NCBI GenBank assembly: GCA_035259145.1
Contig: DATFWQ010000163.1
Span: 1 to 14,899 of the forward strand
Reading direction: 5' to 3'
Length of the DNA: 14,899 bases
Source: CF-161 sp035259145
GTDB taxonomy: Bacteria > Chloroflexota > Dormibacteria > Dormibacterales > Dormibacteraceae
The stretch's first letter is position 1; each line of letters opens with the position of its first letter. Shown here piece by piece: positions 5,965 through 14,137 of the stretch. The notes under the pieces are model-generated. The model had not been told where the DNA came from, ran no database searches, and saw nothing but the letters and a program-made list of their open reading frames with translations. The position numbers and the translations under genes are program-made.

Positions 5965-6903
5965 ATGGAGTTGCGCAATCGACTTGCGTTTTATTGGTGC
6001 CCGCGCTTCGTCACCTTCCTCGTCGCAGCCCTGATGGCCTGCGGTGGCACGTCCGGCCGCCAGGCGAGCGGTTCGATCCAGCCGCTGTACCCCTACGATC
6101 CCACCGCCGTTACCGTGACCGGCGCCGAAAACTTCTACGCCGACCTGCTGCATCAGATCGGCGGGTCCAACCTGAAGGTCTACTCCTTCATCAGTGACCC
6201 CACTGCGGATCCGCACCTCTACGAGAGCAATGCCGGCGACGCCAGGGCGGTGGCCGACTCCAGGCTGGTGATCGAGAATGGCCTTGGCTACGACGGCTTC
6301 ATGGACAAGCTGCTCCACGCCTCACCAGATCCGAACCGGGTCGTCATCAACGTGCAGAAGCTCATCGGTGCCCCGGACGGAGCCAACGTCCACATCTGGT
6401 ACGACCCCACGGTCATGCCACGAGTTGCCCGAGCCGTCGCCGCGGCGCTCGTGGCGCTCGACCCTGCGCACGCCTCGGCTTACACCTCCAACCTCGCCAC
6501 CTTCCTGGGGTCACTGAAGGCCATGAACGACGAGGTCGGCTCGCTCAGCCGGCGCTACGCGGGTGTCCCGGTCGCATTCACCGAGCCGGTCTTCGGGTAT
6601 ATGGCCGACGCGATCGGCCTAAGCGTAAAGTCGCCACCTGAGTTCATGAGGGCGGTGGAGGAGGGCAACGATCCGCCATCGGCGGCGATGGCCGCAGAAC
6701 AGGACCTGATCAGCAAGCACCAGGTCAAGGTCCTCCTCTACAACAACCAGACGGTCACCAAGGTGACCAGCCGCATCAAGGACCTGGCGACCAGGAACGG
6801 CATACCCATCGTGGGCGTTTCAGAGACGGCACCCCCGGGCAAGACGTTCCAGGACTGGCAACTCTCGCAGCTCAAGGATCTGGAGCGTGCTCTCAGCAGG
6901 TAG
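5965..6903 (+). CDS. znuA: Zinc/manganese ABC importer solute-binding lipoprotein (ZnuA-like)
   Basis: A cluster A-I metal-binding protein, 312 residues from ATG 5965. A signal peptide with a lipobox-like end VAALMAC puts the lipidated Cys at residue 26, so it is tethered outside the membrane and delivers metal to the permease. The metal ligands by family alignment are H84 (DPHLYE), H143 (NVHIWYDP), E207 (FTEPVFGY) and E287 (SETAP). His-His-Glu-acidic resembles manganese- and zinc-binding PsaA/MntC-type proteins; classical ZnuA has a third His. There is no His-rich loop. A TTG at 5938 would add nine residues but gives a poor signal peptide. The znuC-like start overlaps its last 17 bases. The importer clearly takes up a divalent transition metal. 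Zinc is favoured by the adjacent Fur-family regulator, but manganese is possible. Confidence 0.9.
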   Translation: MELRNRLAFYWCPRFVTFLVAALMACGGTSGRQASGSIQPLYPYDPTAVTVTGAENFYADLLHQIGGSNLKVYSFISDPTADPHLYESNAGDARAVADSRLVIENGLGYDGFMDKLLHASPDPNRVVINVQKLIGAPDGANVHIWYDPTVMPRVARAVAAALVALDPAHASAYTSNLATFLGSLKAMNDEVGSLSRRYAGVPVAFTEPVFGYMADAIGLSVKSPPEFMRAVEEGNDPPSAAMAAEQDLISKHQVKVLLYNNQTVTKVTSRIKDLATRNGIPIVGVSETAPPGKTFQDWQLSQLKDLERALSR

Positions 6904-7735
6904 CAGCAGCGCCGCCGTCGAGACCACGGCTGTCCGGCTGGACCGATCCACTCTTGTCGTGGGCGGGAGGACGATCTGGCGCGAGCTCTGCCTGGAAATC
7001 GGCGCCGGGGAGTTCCTGACGGTCATCGGCCCAAACGGGGCCGGCAAGACCTCGCTCCTTAAGGTTCTGCTTGGGCTCCTGCCCGCGAGCGGGGAGATCG
7101 AAGTGCTGGGCCGGCCCCCAGGCAGGGGGAACCCGAGGATCGGCTACGTACCGCAGCAGAAGGCGATCGATCCCGACCTGCCACTTCGTGGTCGCGACCT
7201 CGTGAGGATGGGCCTCGACGGCGCTCGCTGGGGCCCCGGTCTCGGCTCGGGCCGGATCGCGAGACGGGTCGCCGGGGCGCTGGGCTCGGTCGGGGCGGCC
7301 GCATACGCCGATGCCCCCGTCGGCCGGCTCTCCGGCGGCGAGCAGCAGCGGCTGCGGATCGCGCAGGCTCTCATCGGCGACCCAAGGCTGCTGCTTCTCG
7401 ACGAGCCGCTTCTCAGCCTGGACCTCCACAACCAGCGTGAGATCTGCACCATGATCGCCGGGTGGCAGCGTGAGCAGGGCGGCACAGTGATCTTCGTCAC
7501 CCACGACGTCAACCCCGTGCTGAACATGACCGACCGGGTGATGGCCTTGGTCGGCGGCCGGTGGGCGGCCGGACGGACGGACGAGATCCTGACGACGAAT
7601 GTCATGAGCAACCTGTATGGGTCGCCTGTCGAAGTCGTCAGGGTCGGAGGCCGCGTGGCGGTGCTGGCGGAGACCGGTGATCCATTCGGCAGCCACCACG
7701 ATCTCAACGCGCTTCAGGTGCAAGCTGGCGCATGA
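6887..7735 (+). CDS. znuC: Metal ABC importer ATPase (ZnuC-like)
   Basis: A 282-residue cytoplasmic nucleotide-binding subunit of a zinc/manganese importer. Walker A is G48-PNGAG-K54-TS, the Q-loop is YVPQQ, the signature is L148-SGGEQQR, Walker B is LLLLD172-E173-P and the H-loop is VTH206D. All catalytic residues are present. The C-terminal 70 residues (TDRVMALVGGRWAAG onward) follow the usual ZnuC/MntB-type pattern (compare the SxLYG segment, NLYGSPVEV). The start is GTG at 6887 with AAGGA about 8 bases upstream, inside the end of the lipoprotein gene. The stop overlaps the permease start as ATGA. Both overlaps indicate coupled translation and fixed stoichiometry of the transporter. Confidence 0.95.
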   Translation: MLSAGSSSAAVETTAVRLDRSTLVVGGRTIWRELCLEIGAGEFLTVIGPNGAGKTSLLKVLLGLLPASGEIEVLGRPPGRGNPRIGYVPQQKAIDPDLPLRGRDLVRMGLDGARWGPGLGSGRIARRVAGALGSVGAAAYADAPVGRLSGGEQQRLRIAQALIGDPRLLLLDEPLLSLDLHNQREICTMIAGWQREQGGTVIFVTHDVNPVLNMTDRVMALVGGRWAAGRTDEILTTNVMSNLYGSPVEVVRVGGRVAVLAETGDPFGSHHDLNALQVQAGA

Positions 7736-8556
7736 TGGCACTTCTCCGTTACGAGTTCGTCCAGAATGCGCTTCTCTCGGGTGCCCTCATCGCGGTCGTC
7801 GCCGGCTTCGTCGGCCCATTCGTCGTCTCCCGAAACATGTCCTTCGCGGTGCATGGCATCGCCGAGGTCGGCTTCACCGGCGCTGCGGGCGGTGTGCTGC
7901 TCGGCATCGATCCCGTCATCGGGCTCCTCGTCGGCGCCGTGCTCGCGGCGGTGGGGATCGGCACTCTCGGCGTGCGGCTGCGTGACCGGGACGTCGCCAT
8001 CGGTTCCATCCTTGCTTTCGGACTTGGCCTGGGGGTCCTGTTTCTGACCCTCTACACGCGATACGCGACGGAAGCGTTCACGATCCTGTTCGGCACGATC
8101 ACAGGCGTGAGCCGCGGGGACGTGATCCTGCTCAGCCTGCTGGGCGTTCTGACCCTGGCTGCACTGGCGGCGATCAGCCGCCCGCTCATGTTCGCGAGCG
8201 TAGATCCCGAGGTGGCCGAGGCCAGAGGGGTCCCGGTCCGGGCGCTGTCAATCGCCTTCCTGCTGATCCTGGCGGTGGCGGTGGCCGAGGCCGTCCAGGT
8301 CGTCGGGGTGCTCCTCGTGCTGACGTTGCTCATCACTCCTGCCGCCTCCGCTCAGAAGCTCGCGGTCCGACCCGCAACCGCCAGCCTGCTGAGCGTTGCC
8401 ATCGCCGGGACGGTCACGATGGCGGGCATCGTCATCTCGCTTGTCACCCCGTACCCGGCCAGCTTCTACGTGTCAGCTCTCAGCTTCGGGAGCTACCTCG
8501 GGGCCCGGCTGGTCGGCCCGCGGCTCGCGGTGCGCCGGTACCGACTGGTGGCATGA
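7732..8556 (+). CDS. znuB: Metal ABC importer permease, ABC-3 family (ZnuB-like)
   Basis: A 274-residue integral membrane protein of the ABC-3 permease family, which forms the channel for zinc or manganese. By eye there are about eight hydrophobic helices. The family features MSFAVHGIAEVGFTGAAGG (His and Glu near the first helices) and the coupling-helix region VDPEVAEARGVPVRALS are present. LLVLTLLITPAASA is the typical late-helix motif of the family. Length is normal. It starts at ATG 7732 within ATGATGG, overlapping the ATPase stop; ATG 7735 is equally possible. The M28-like gene begins 7 bases after the stop, so the metal-uptake transcript probably continues into it. Confidence 0.93.
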   Translation: MMALLRYEFVQNALLSGALIAVVAGFVGPFVVSRNMSFAVHGIAEVGFTGAAGGVLLGIDPVIGLLVGAVLAAVGIGTLGVRLRDRDVAIGSILAFGLGLGVLFLTLYTRYATEAFTILFGTITGVSRGDVILLSLLGVLTLAALAAISRPLMFASVDPEVAEARGVPVRALSIAFLLILAVAVAEAVQVVGVLLVLTLLITPAASAQKLAVRPATASLLSVAIAGTVTMAGIVISLVTPYPASFYVSALSFGSYLGARLVGPRLAVRRYRLVA

Positions 8557-8563
8557 TGCCCCT

Positions 8564-10303
8564 ATGGAGGGAGAGCGCGATGTTGTCGAGAGCGTGCGGC
8601 TGGATGACGCCTGGAAGCTGGTGGAGGAGTTCGCCGGCCTGGTCCGCGACTCCGGAAGCGAAGACGAACTCCGGGCTCTCGAGCGGATCACCACGCGCCT
8701 GGACGCGTGGCAGATTCCCTACCAGGTTCATCGTCCCGAGCTTCTCATCAGCCTTCCACGCCGTGCCGGCCTGACCGTCGACGGCCGCACTTACAGGGCA
8801 AAGACGCCGAGCATGGCCCGCTCGACGCGAGCGGGCGGCGAGACCGCGCCAGTCATCTACCAGGCGAGCGAGTTCGCGCGCTCGGTTCACGACATATTTG
8901 CCGGCGCAGCGACCGGTGGGGACGTCGCCGGCTCCTTCGTGCTGACCGAGGGGCTGCCTATGCCGGGCAAGGTCGCCGACCTCGAGGCCCGCGGCGCCGC
9001 CGGCGTGATCTGCATCTCACCTGGCGAGCGCATCCATGAAGGAATCTGCACGACCGTCTGGGGCTCGCCCGACCTGACGAGCTTCGAGCGGAGGCCGAAG
9101 ATCCCCGTGGTGTCGGTCTCGAACTCGGACGGTGCGGACCTCATCCGCCGCGTCCAGGCCGGCGGCGCGGCGGCCACCATCGTCGCCGAGCATGACGAGA
9201 GCTGGCGTCCGATCCCGGTGACCGTCGCCGAGATCAGGGGCGCAGTTGAGCCAGAGCGGTTCGTCCTGGTCCACGGGCACATCGACTCCTGGCACGCCGG
9301 CATAGGCGACAATGCCACCGGCGACGCGGCGCTGCTCGAGGTTGCACGCGTCCTCGGACAGCACCGGCGTCTTCTGGATCGCAGTGTCCGCATCGCCTGG
9401 TGGTCGGGCCACTCCCACGGCCGCTACGCGGGCTCGACCTGGTACGCCGAGGCCTTTGCCAACGACCTGCTGCGCAACTGCATCTGTCACGTGAACTGCG
9501 ACTCGCCTGGCTGCCGCGACGCGACGGTTTACGAGGACGTCTACTGGATGGCCGAGGTCGAAGATTTTGCGAGGCAGGCGGCGATGGACTTCACCGGTCT
9601 CGCCGCCGAGGGGCGCCAGCCGCTGCGCGCCGGCGACATCTCATTCACCAACCTCGGCATCTCGACGTTCTTCATGCTCAGCTCGACCATGCCCGCAGGA
9701 CTGCGAGAGGCTAAAGGCCTCTATCCAGTTGGCGGCTGTGGCGGCAACATCGAGTGGCACACCGAAGCGGACACGATCGAGGTTGCGGACCGGGAAAACC
9801 TGCTCCGTGACATCCGGCTGTACGCGGGAGCTGTGTTCCGGGCGGCCCAACTTCCCGTCCACCCGCTGGACTTCCGTCGAACACTCGATCAGCTCAGCCA
9901 CGCCATGGCCGGGTACCGACCGTCACTGGACTCGCTGGTCGACCTGGACCCGATCACGACCCTGGCCGCCCAGGTTCGGGAGTCGCTCGAGCCGTTCTAC
10001 GCCGCGGCAGGTGAAAGCGACTCGATCGCGGACGCAAGGCGGTACAACGACGCGCTGCTGAGGATCGGACGCGAGCTGGTCCCGATCCTCTACACGCGTG
10101 CCGGTCGCTTTCGTCAGGACCCGGCCCTGGACCAGCCACTGCTGCCTGACGTGGCGGCTGCAGCTGCTGCACGTGCCAGTGTCCCTGACGGCCTGGCACG
10201 CGCCGAGCTGCGCAGAGCCCTGAACCGGATCGAGAACGCGCTGCTGGAGACCGCGGACGCGATCGGGCGGTGCGTGCCGGCGGCACCGTCCGCGTTGGTG
10301 TAA
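8564..10303 (+). CDS. PA-domain M28-like peptidase with altered active site
   Basis: A 579-residue protein. A protease-associated domain lies at about residues 95-200. An M28 (aminopeptidase/glutamate carboxypeptidase) core lies at about 215-425, and a helical C-terminal domain covers about 430-579, a layout recalling GCPII and transferrin receptor. M28 metal ligands visible are H239 and D241 (HGHIDSW), D249 (GDNATGD), D313 (NCDSPG) and H399 (EWHTEADT). Where M28 enzymes have the Glu-Glu pair (general base and zinc ligand), this protein has GH283-S-H285-GRYAGS, so the catalytic base is not obvious. No signal peptide is seen. The start is ATG 8564, 7 bases after the permease stop. The frame is open back to 8396, but that lies inside the permease gene. 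A metal-dependent hydrolase or a metal-binding non-enzyme are both possible. Confidence 0.85.
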   Translation: MEGERDVVESVRLDDAWKLVEEFAGLVRDSGSEDELRALERITTRLDAWQIPYQVHRPELLISLPRRAGLTVDGRTYRAKTPSMARSTRAGGETAPVIYQASEFARSVHDIFAGAATGGDVAGSFVLTEGLPMPGKVADLEARGAAGVICISPGERIHEGICTTVWGSPDLTSFERRPKIPVVSVSNSDGADLIRRVQAGGAAATIVAEHDESWRPIPVTVAEIRGAVEPERFVLVHGHIDSWHAGIGDNATGDAALLEVARVLGQHRRLLDRSVRIAWWSGHSHGRYAGSTWYAEAFANDLLRNCICHVNCDSPGCRDATVYEDVYWMAEVEDFARQAAMDFTGLAAEGRQPLRAGDISFTNLGISTFFMLSSTMPAGLREAKGLYPVGGCGGNIEWHTEADTIEVADRENLLRDIRLYAGAVFRAAQLPVHPLDFRRTLDQLSHAMAGYRPSLDSLVDLDPITTLAAQVRESLEPFYAAAGESDSIADARRYNDALLRIGRELVPILYTRAGRFRQDPALDQPLLPDVAAAAAARASVPDGLARAELRRALNRIENALLETADAIGRCVPAAPSALV

Positions 10304-10329
10304 CGCTGATTGGAATGACCTAGCACAGC

Positions 10330-11475
10330 GTGTCCTCAGAGCTCGCGCTCGCTCTGGCCGGCGCTGCATCGCTGCTGGCCTGGCTGGTCATCGCCGTGAG
10401 GCCCGCTCGCTCGTGGGACTTGCAGCCGACCGCGGAGGACGAGCCACCGCCGCCTGAGCCCGTGGCCTGGCCGAGGGTCTGCGTGCTCGTTCCCGCCCAC
10501 AACGAGCAGGAATACGTGCCGCACACCCTGCCTCACCTCCTGGCCCAGGATTATCCCGGCGAGTGGGAGGTCGTGCTCGTTGACGACCGCTCCGACGACG
10601 AGACCGCGAATGTCGCCCGCACGCTGGGCGGCGAGCAGGTCACAGTCATCCGAGGGAAGCCTTTGCGGCGCGGCTGGGCAGGTAAGGTCTGGGCCCTGGC
10701 GCAGGGTGCCCAGCTCGCAGGCACCGCGAAATACCTGCTGCTCACGGACGCCGACATTAGCCACGCTCCTGGCTCGCTCCGACGGCTGGTCGCCGAGAGT
10801 GAGGCGGCTGGTCTGGCGCTCAACAGCCGGATGGCCCGGCTGCGAACCTCATCAGCGGCCGAGCGTCTTCTGATCCCCCCATTCCTCTTCTTCTTCAATC
10901 TGCTCTACCCGATGCGCCGGGTGAACGGCCCCGGCCGAATGGCGGCGGCAGCCGGCGGCTGCGTGCTGCTCGGCACAGCGGCCCTGGAGGGGATCGGTGG
11001 GTTCAGCGCGATTGCCGGTGAGGTGATCGACGACGTCAACCTTGCTCTCGCGGTGAAGAAGGTCGGCGGGCCCATACGGTTGTCGGTGAGCCGCATCGAC
11101 GTCATCAGCGTGCGCGAGTACGGAACAATCGGGCCGATCTGGCGCATGGTTCGACGCAGCGCGTTCGACCAGCTTGGCTACTCATGGCTCTTGCTCGCGG
11201 GCACGGTCGCCGGGCTCGTGCTCCTCTTCCTGGTCCCACCCAGCGTGCTGGCGATTGCGGTCGCCGGGGTCGTGGCCGGGGGCTGGCGCGTCCCCCTCGC
11301 CGCGATCGGGGCAGCCGGGTGGGCGGTGATGACGCTCGTCTTCCTACCCACCGTTAACCTGTTGGGGGTGCGTGCCCTCTGGGCCCTCAGCCTCCCGCTG
11401 GGAGGGCTGCTCTATGGGGCCATGGCCGTGGACTCCGCGATCCGCCACACAGCGGGCAGACCGGCCCGCTGGTAG
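10330..11475 (+). CDS. hpnB: HpnB-like family 2 glycosyltransferase, membrane-anchored
   Basis: A 381-residue GT-A fold transferase. An N-terminal transmembrane helix covers about 3-23. The catalytic domain covers about 50-290 with PAHNEQE, VVLVD85-D86-RSDDET, the metal/nucleotide-sugar motif T-D140-A-D142-I, the base region EVID234-D235-VNLA and IWRMVRRSAFDQLGYS. Several hydrophobic C-terminal helices follow. The segments GKPLRRGWAGKVWA, LLIPPFLFFFNLLYPM and AAAAGGCVL match the hopene-associated glycosyltransferase HpnB pattern as I know it. It probably transfers a sugar to a polyprenyl, hopanoid or other lipid acceptor at the membrane. No other hopanoid gene is in the window, so the acceptor is uncertain. 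The start is GTG 10330, 26 bases after the M28-like gene, with no clear Shine-Dalgarno. The next gene follows by 25 bases. Confidence 0.88.
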   Translation: MSSELALALAGAASLLAWLVIAVRPARSWDLQPTAEDEPPPPEPVAWPRVCVLVPAHNEQEYVPHTLPHLLAQDYPGEWEVVLVDDRSDDETANVARTLGGEQVTVIRGKPLRRGWAGKVWALAQGAQLAGTAKYLLLTDADISHAPGSLRRLVAESEAAGLALNSRMARLRTSSAAERLLIPPFLFFFNLLYPMRRVNGPGRMAAAAGGCVLLGTAALEGIGGFSAIAGEVIDDVNLALAVKKVGGPIRLSVSRIDVISVREYGTIGPIWRMVRRSAFDQLGYSWLLLAGTVAGLVLLFLVPPSVLAIAVAGVVAGGWRVPLAAIGAAGWAVMTLVFLPTVNLLGVRALWALSLPLGGLLYGAMAVDSAIRHTAGRPARW

Positions 11476-11500
11476 CATTTCCCGGCCAGCGGGGCAGCCA

Positions 11501-12787
11501 GTGAGCGACGTCGTCGGTTGCGGGATCGACTACGGGAGCAGCAACAGCGCCATAGCGCTGGCGTACACCGACCGGGTGGAGGTCATCGGCGAGGCCGACG
11601 AGGACGTACTCGCGCCTTCCGCTCTGTACCTGCATCGCGACGGGCGCAGGGTGGCAGGCACGACCGCTGCTGAGCTCTTCTTCCGCACCGGCCACGAGCG
11701 GACGTTCTGCGCCAACTGCAGCCTGGCCCGCTACGGCGTCTCGGACTGCCGGCAGTTCCGGCGCGCCGGCAGCTGCAACGACTCGCGTCTGCTGTGGGGG
11801 GTGAAGCGTGACCTGGCGAACCTCGGCTTCGCGGGGACCAACTCCTGGGCGACGGACTTCCCGGTCACCGAGCTGGTGGTCGTCACGCTGGCGCTGCTGA
11901 AACGGCGTGCTGAGCGCGTCGCGCGAACCGAGCTCCACCGGGCCGTGATCGGCCACCCGGTTGTATTCGCGGGCGCGGCGGGGGACCCGGCCTCCAGGGC
12001 CAACGTGACGGCCCGTGCCCGCTTGCGGGACGCTGCCCAGCTGGTCGGATTCACCGAAGTCGCGCTCTACCCAGAGCCTGCGGCGGCGGGGCTCGCGGAC
12101 GACACGCGCCACGGCTCGGTGCTGCTGTGCGACTTCGGCGCCGGCACCTACGACGTCGCCGTGCTCCGCCGGCGGGGCGGCGAGCTCAGCGTCGAAGCCC
12201 TCTCGGGCGTAGACATCGGCGGCTCGCGCTTCGACGAGGTCCTCTTCGAGACCGTGGTCGGTCCCGCGCTGGGGCTGACAGGACTCCCCAGCTGGCTCTT
12301 CAATGAAATGAAGTCACTGTCGGGTGTGATGCTGCTGATGGCCGACCCCGATCTGCACTCGCTGCTGGAGCGGTTGGGCGGCCACGCCTCCCGGGTGGTG
12401 GCCGCCATCCTCTACGGCGGTCACGCCTACCGCTTGTACAAGGCCATCGAGGCCGCAAAGATCGAGCTCTCCAGGCGTGATGCGACCGAGCTGTCGTCTG
12501 AGGTGCCAGGCGTAGAGCTGCGTGCGAACGTAAGCAGGGCCCAGTTCGAAACGTCGATCGGTCCGGAGCTCCAGGAGCTGGCGGCAGTCAGCCGGCGGGC
12601 GCTCGACGCGGCGGGGCTGCAGCCGGCCGACGTGGATGTTGTGGCGGTCACCGGCGGTTCGTCGCAGGTGCCGGCCTTCCAGCGCATGCTGAGCGCGCTC
12701 TGCCCACGTGCCGAGCTGCGGCGTGAGGCGGCTTTCACGACGGTGGTCCGCGGTCTGGGTGCGCGGGCTCGCGAACTCTGGGCCTAG
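11501..12787 (+). CDS. Hsp70/actin-fold ATPase (YegD-like) with four-Cys insertion
   Basis: A 428-residue protein built only of the Hsp70-type nucleotide-binding fold, without a substrate-binding domain, like E. coli YegD. Phosphate 1 is GID10-YGSSNSAIAL, the connect region includes YPEPAAAGLA, phosphate 2 is LLCD211-FGAGTYDVAVL, and the adenosine motif is VTG385-GSSQVPAF. Between phosphate 1 and the connect region lies an unusual cysteine cluster, C70-AN-C73, C83 and C92 (CxxC-x9-C-x8-C), which looks like a small metal-binding knuckle or redox site. It probably acts as an ATP-dependent chaperone-like protein in the cytoplasm; clients are unknown. The start is GTG 11501, directly before MSDVVGCGIDYG. 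The frame is open to 11372, but that part lies inside the glycosyltransferase gene. It is the last gene of the plus-strand run. Confidence 0.88.
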   Translation: MSDVVGCGIDYGSSNSAIALAYTDRVEVIGEADEDVLAPSALYLHRDGRRVAGTTAAELFFRTGHERTFCANCSLARYGVSDCRQFRRAGSCNDSRLLWGVKRDLANLGFAGTNSWATDFPVTELVVVTLALLKRRAERVARTELHRAVIGHPVVFAGAAGDPASRANVTARARLRDAAQLVGFTEVALYPEPAAAGLADDTRHGSVLLCDFGAGTYDVAVLRRRGGELSVEALSGVDIGGSRFDEVLFETVVGPALGLTGLPSWLFNEMKSLSGVMLLMADPDLHSLLERLGGHASRVVAAILYGGHAYRLYKAIEAAKIELSRRDATELSSEVPGVELRANVSRAQFETSIGPELQELAAVSRRALDAAGLQPADVDVVAVTGGSSQVPAFQRMLSALCPRAELRREAAFTTVVRGLGARARELWA

Positions 12788-12819
12788 GCTAGCTTCTCCC
12801 ACGAAAGCCTCGCCGAATA

Positions 12820-12845
12820 AGGTCCCATTTCCGGCACTGGGACCT
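12820..12845. terminator. Hairpin in the convergent gap
   Basis: An 8-base stem, AGGTCCCA and TGGGACCT, with a 10-base loop, 33 bases after the stop of the Hsp70-like gene. It is flanked by AATAA before and TATCCT after. There is no proper U-run on either strand, so intrinsic termination is only a possibility. The position between convergent genes fits a bidirectional terminator. Confidence 0.35.
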
Positions 12846-12925
12846 ATCCTGAGCACCCGAGAGGTCGCTTCGCCGGAAATAGTGCGTATCGCGGCCCTCG
12901 TAAGTTCCAGTTAGCGGTCTGTGGT

Positions 12926-12960
12926 GGCCCAGTTGCGGCCAAATGCCGCAAAACCGGGCC
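12926..12960. terminator. Second nested hairpin in the convergent gap
   Basis: The inner stem is TTGCGGC/GCCGCAA (7 pairs, loop CAAAT). An outer GGCCC/GGGCC pairing (5 pairs) is separated from it by small bulges. It lies 34 bases beyond the stop of the minus-strand kinase gene and could end that transcript. No U-run follows on the minus strand. The rest of the 206-base gap (12788-12993) shows nothing I can identify. Confidence 0.35.
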
Positions 12961-12993
12961 AGGTCACCCCTCAGTGAGCTCTCACCCAGCGCT

Positions 12994-14034
12994 TCAAGTG
13001 ACCCGAGACGCTTCGTACGGAGGCCCGGCTGTCCACGGACCGGCAAATGCATGCTGCCATCGTTCTCCGTCGCGGACCATCTCAAGGGACCAGTCCAGGT
13101 CTGACGACCATGCCATTGCGACCTTCCGCTGCTCGTCCTCACTGTCGCGGAGCGCGAGGTGTCGCGTGAAAGCAAGCACCGTGCGGGCGATCGCGAAAGG
13201 CAGGGCGGCCCGCTCGGCCGAGCTCAGGGGTTGTTCCAGCGCGCTGTCGTACGCCCGCACCAGGGAGCGGAGCGCGGCAACCCGCTCCGAGGCTCCGTGG
13301 TCGGGACCGAGCGTTGAGTTGACGTAGTAGAGCGTGAGCGCCAGATCGTCGATCCTTGGACGCTCTTCCATGAAGTCGAGGTCGAGAACGGCGACGATCT
13401 CCAGGTCGCGAAATCGCACGTTGTTGTCCCAGAAATCTCCGTGGACCAGCTGCCTCGGAAGGGCTCCGACATACGGCCGTTCGGCCAGCTGCAGCTTGCG
13501 CGCCAGCTGTTCCGACAGAGTTGCGATCCGTTCCTCTTCAGGCGACACTGCCCACCCACGGATCGCCGCCGCTGCGCGACTGGTGGAGTCGAGCGCGAGC
13601 CGGGCTTCGACGTGATTGGCGCTGGGGGCCTGCCTGGCGGCGGGGCCGGCATCGATTCTGCTGAGTTCGTCATGGATCCGGGCCAGCATCGGCATGCTCG
13701 CAAGGAGGCGGTCCCCCATCTCCATGTCCTCGCCCCACACGTATTTCTCGACCTCGAGGAGATGGTGGCCGTCGAGTTCCAACCAGCCCTGCTGATCGCG
13801 GGTCTGAATCGGTTCCAGGAATGGCAGCCCCGCCCGGACGAGCCGCGATCGGACGGCCTGGACAACGGTCAGTCGAGGGCCTGAGACCCAGGAGCGGTGG
13901 ACACGCAACACATACCCACCCGAATCGCCCGGTAGATGCACATTGAGATTGGAGGAGCCTCCGAGGTCGACCGGCTCTCCCTGCCAGGAGAGCTGATAGC
14001 GATCCTGCACGGCCGTCAGGATGCCTTGTGTCAA
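12994..14034 (-). CDS. Aminoglycoside-phosphotransferase-fold kinase
   Basis: A 346-residue APH/choline-kinase family protein. The N-lobe has LGGSSNLNVHL and YVLRVHR. The catalytic loop is VH198-G-D200-FWDN-N205 and the metal-binding motif is VLD218-L-D220-F, so it should transfer phosphate from ATP to a small molecule or protein. Substrates of this family range from antibiotics to choline, homoserine and methylthioribose, and nothing here selects among them. Start: TTG 14034, with GAGG 6 bases upstream, giving an N-terminus LTQGILTAVQDRYQLSW typical of the family. A GTG at 14124 (AAGGGG upstream) would add a Pro/Arg-rich 30 residues. The frame is open to 14304, inside the phosphoesterase gene. 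It follows that gene by about 100 bases on the same strand. Confidence 0.82.
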   Translation of the reverse strand: MTQGILTAVQDRYQLSWQGEPVDLGGSSNLNVHLPGDSGGYVLRVHRSWVSGPRLTVVQAVRSRLVRAGLPFLEPIQTRDQQGWLELDGHHLLEVEKYVWGEDMEMGDRLLASMPMLARIHDELSRIDAGPAARQAPSANHVEARLALDSTSRAAAAIRGWAVSPEEERIATLSEQLARKLQLAERPYVGALPRQLVHGDFWDNNVRFRDLEIVAVLDLDFMEERPRIDDLALTLYYVNSTLGPDHGASERVAALRSLVRAYDSALEQPLSSAERAALPFAIARTVLAFTRHLALRDSEDEQRKVAMAWSSDLDWSLEMVRDGERWQHAFAGPWTAGPPYEASRVT

Positions 14035-14137
14035 ACGGGGCCTCGGCCACCTCCTGGGGGACGCGGCCCAGGGGGAGGGCGTCGCTGGGCGCGGCAGGTC
14101 GGGAGTTCCGCCGGCGGGCACCACTGGCAGAGGCCCC

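Noticed and set aside
6893..7741. 282-codon antisense frame in the znuC region
   Set aside because: It is an exact shadow of the ATPase gene, which has all ABC motifs.
8396..8563. N-terminal extension of the M28-like gene
   Set aside because: It lies within the permease gene. The Arg/Ser-rich translation is a shadow, and ATG 8564 follows the permease stop closely.
11372..11500. N-terminal extension of the Hsp70-like gene
   Set aside because: It lies inside the glycosyltransferase gene, and the fold begins right after GTG 11501.
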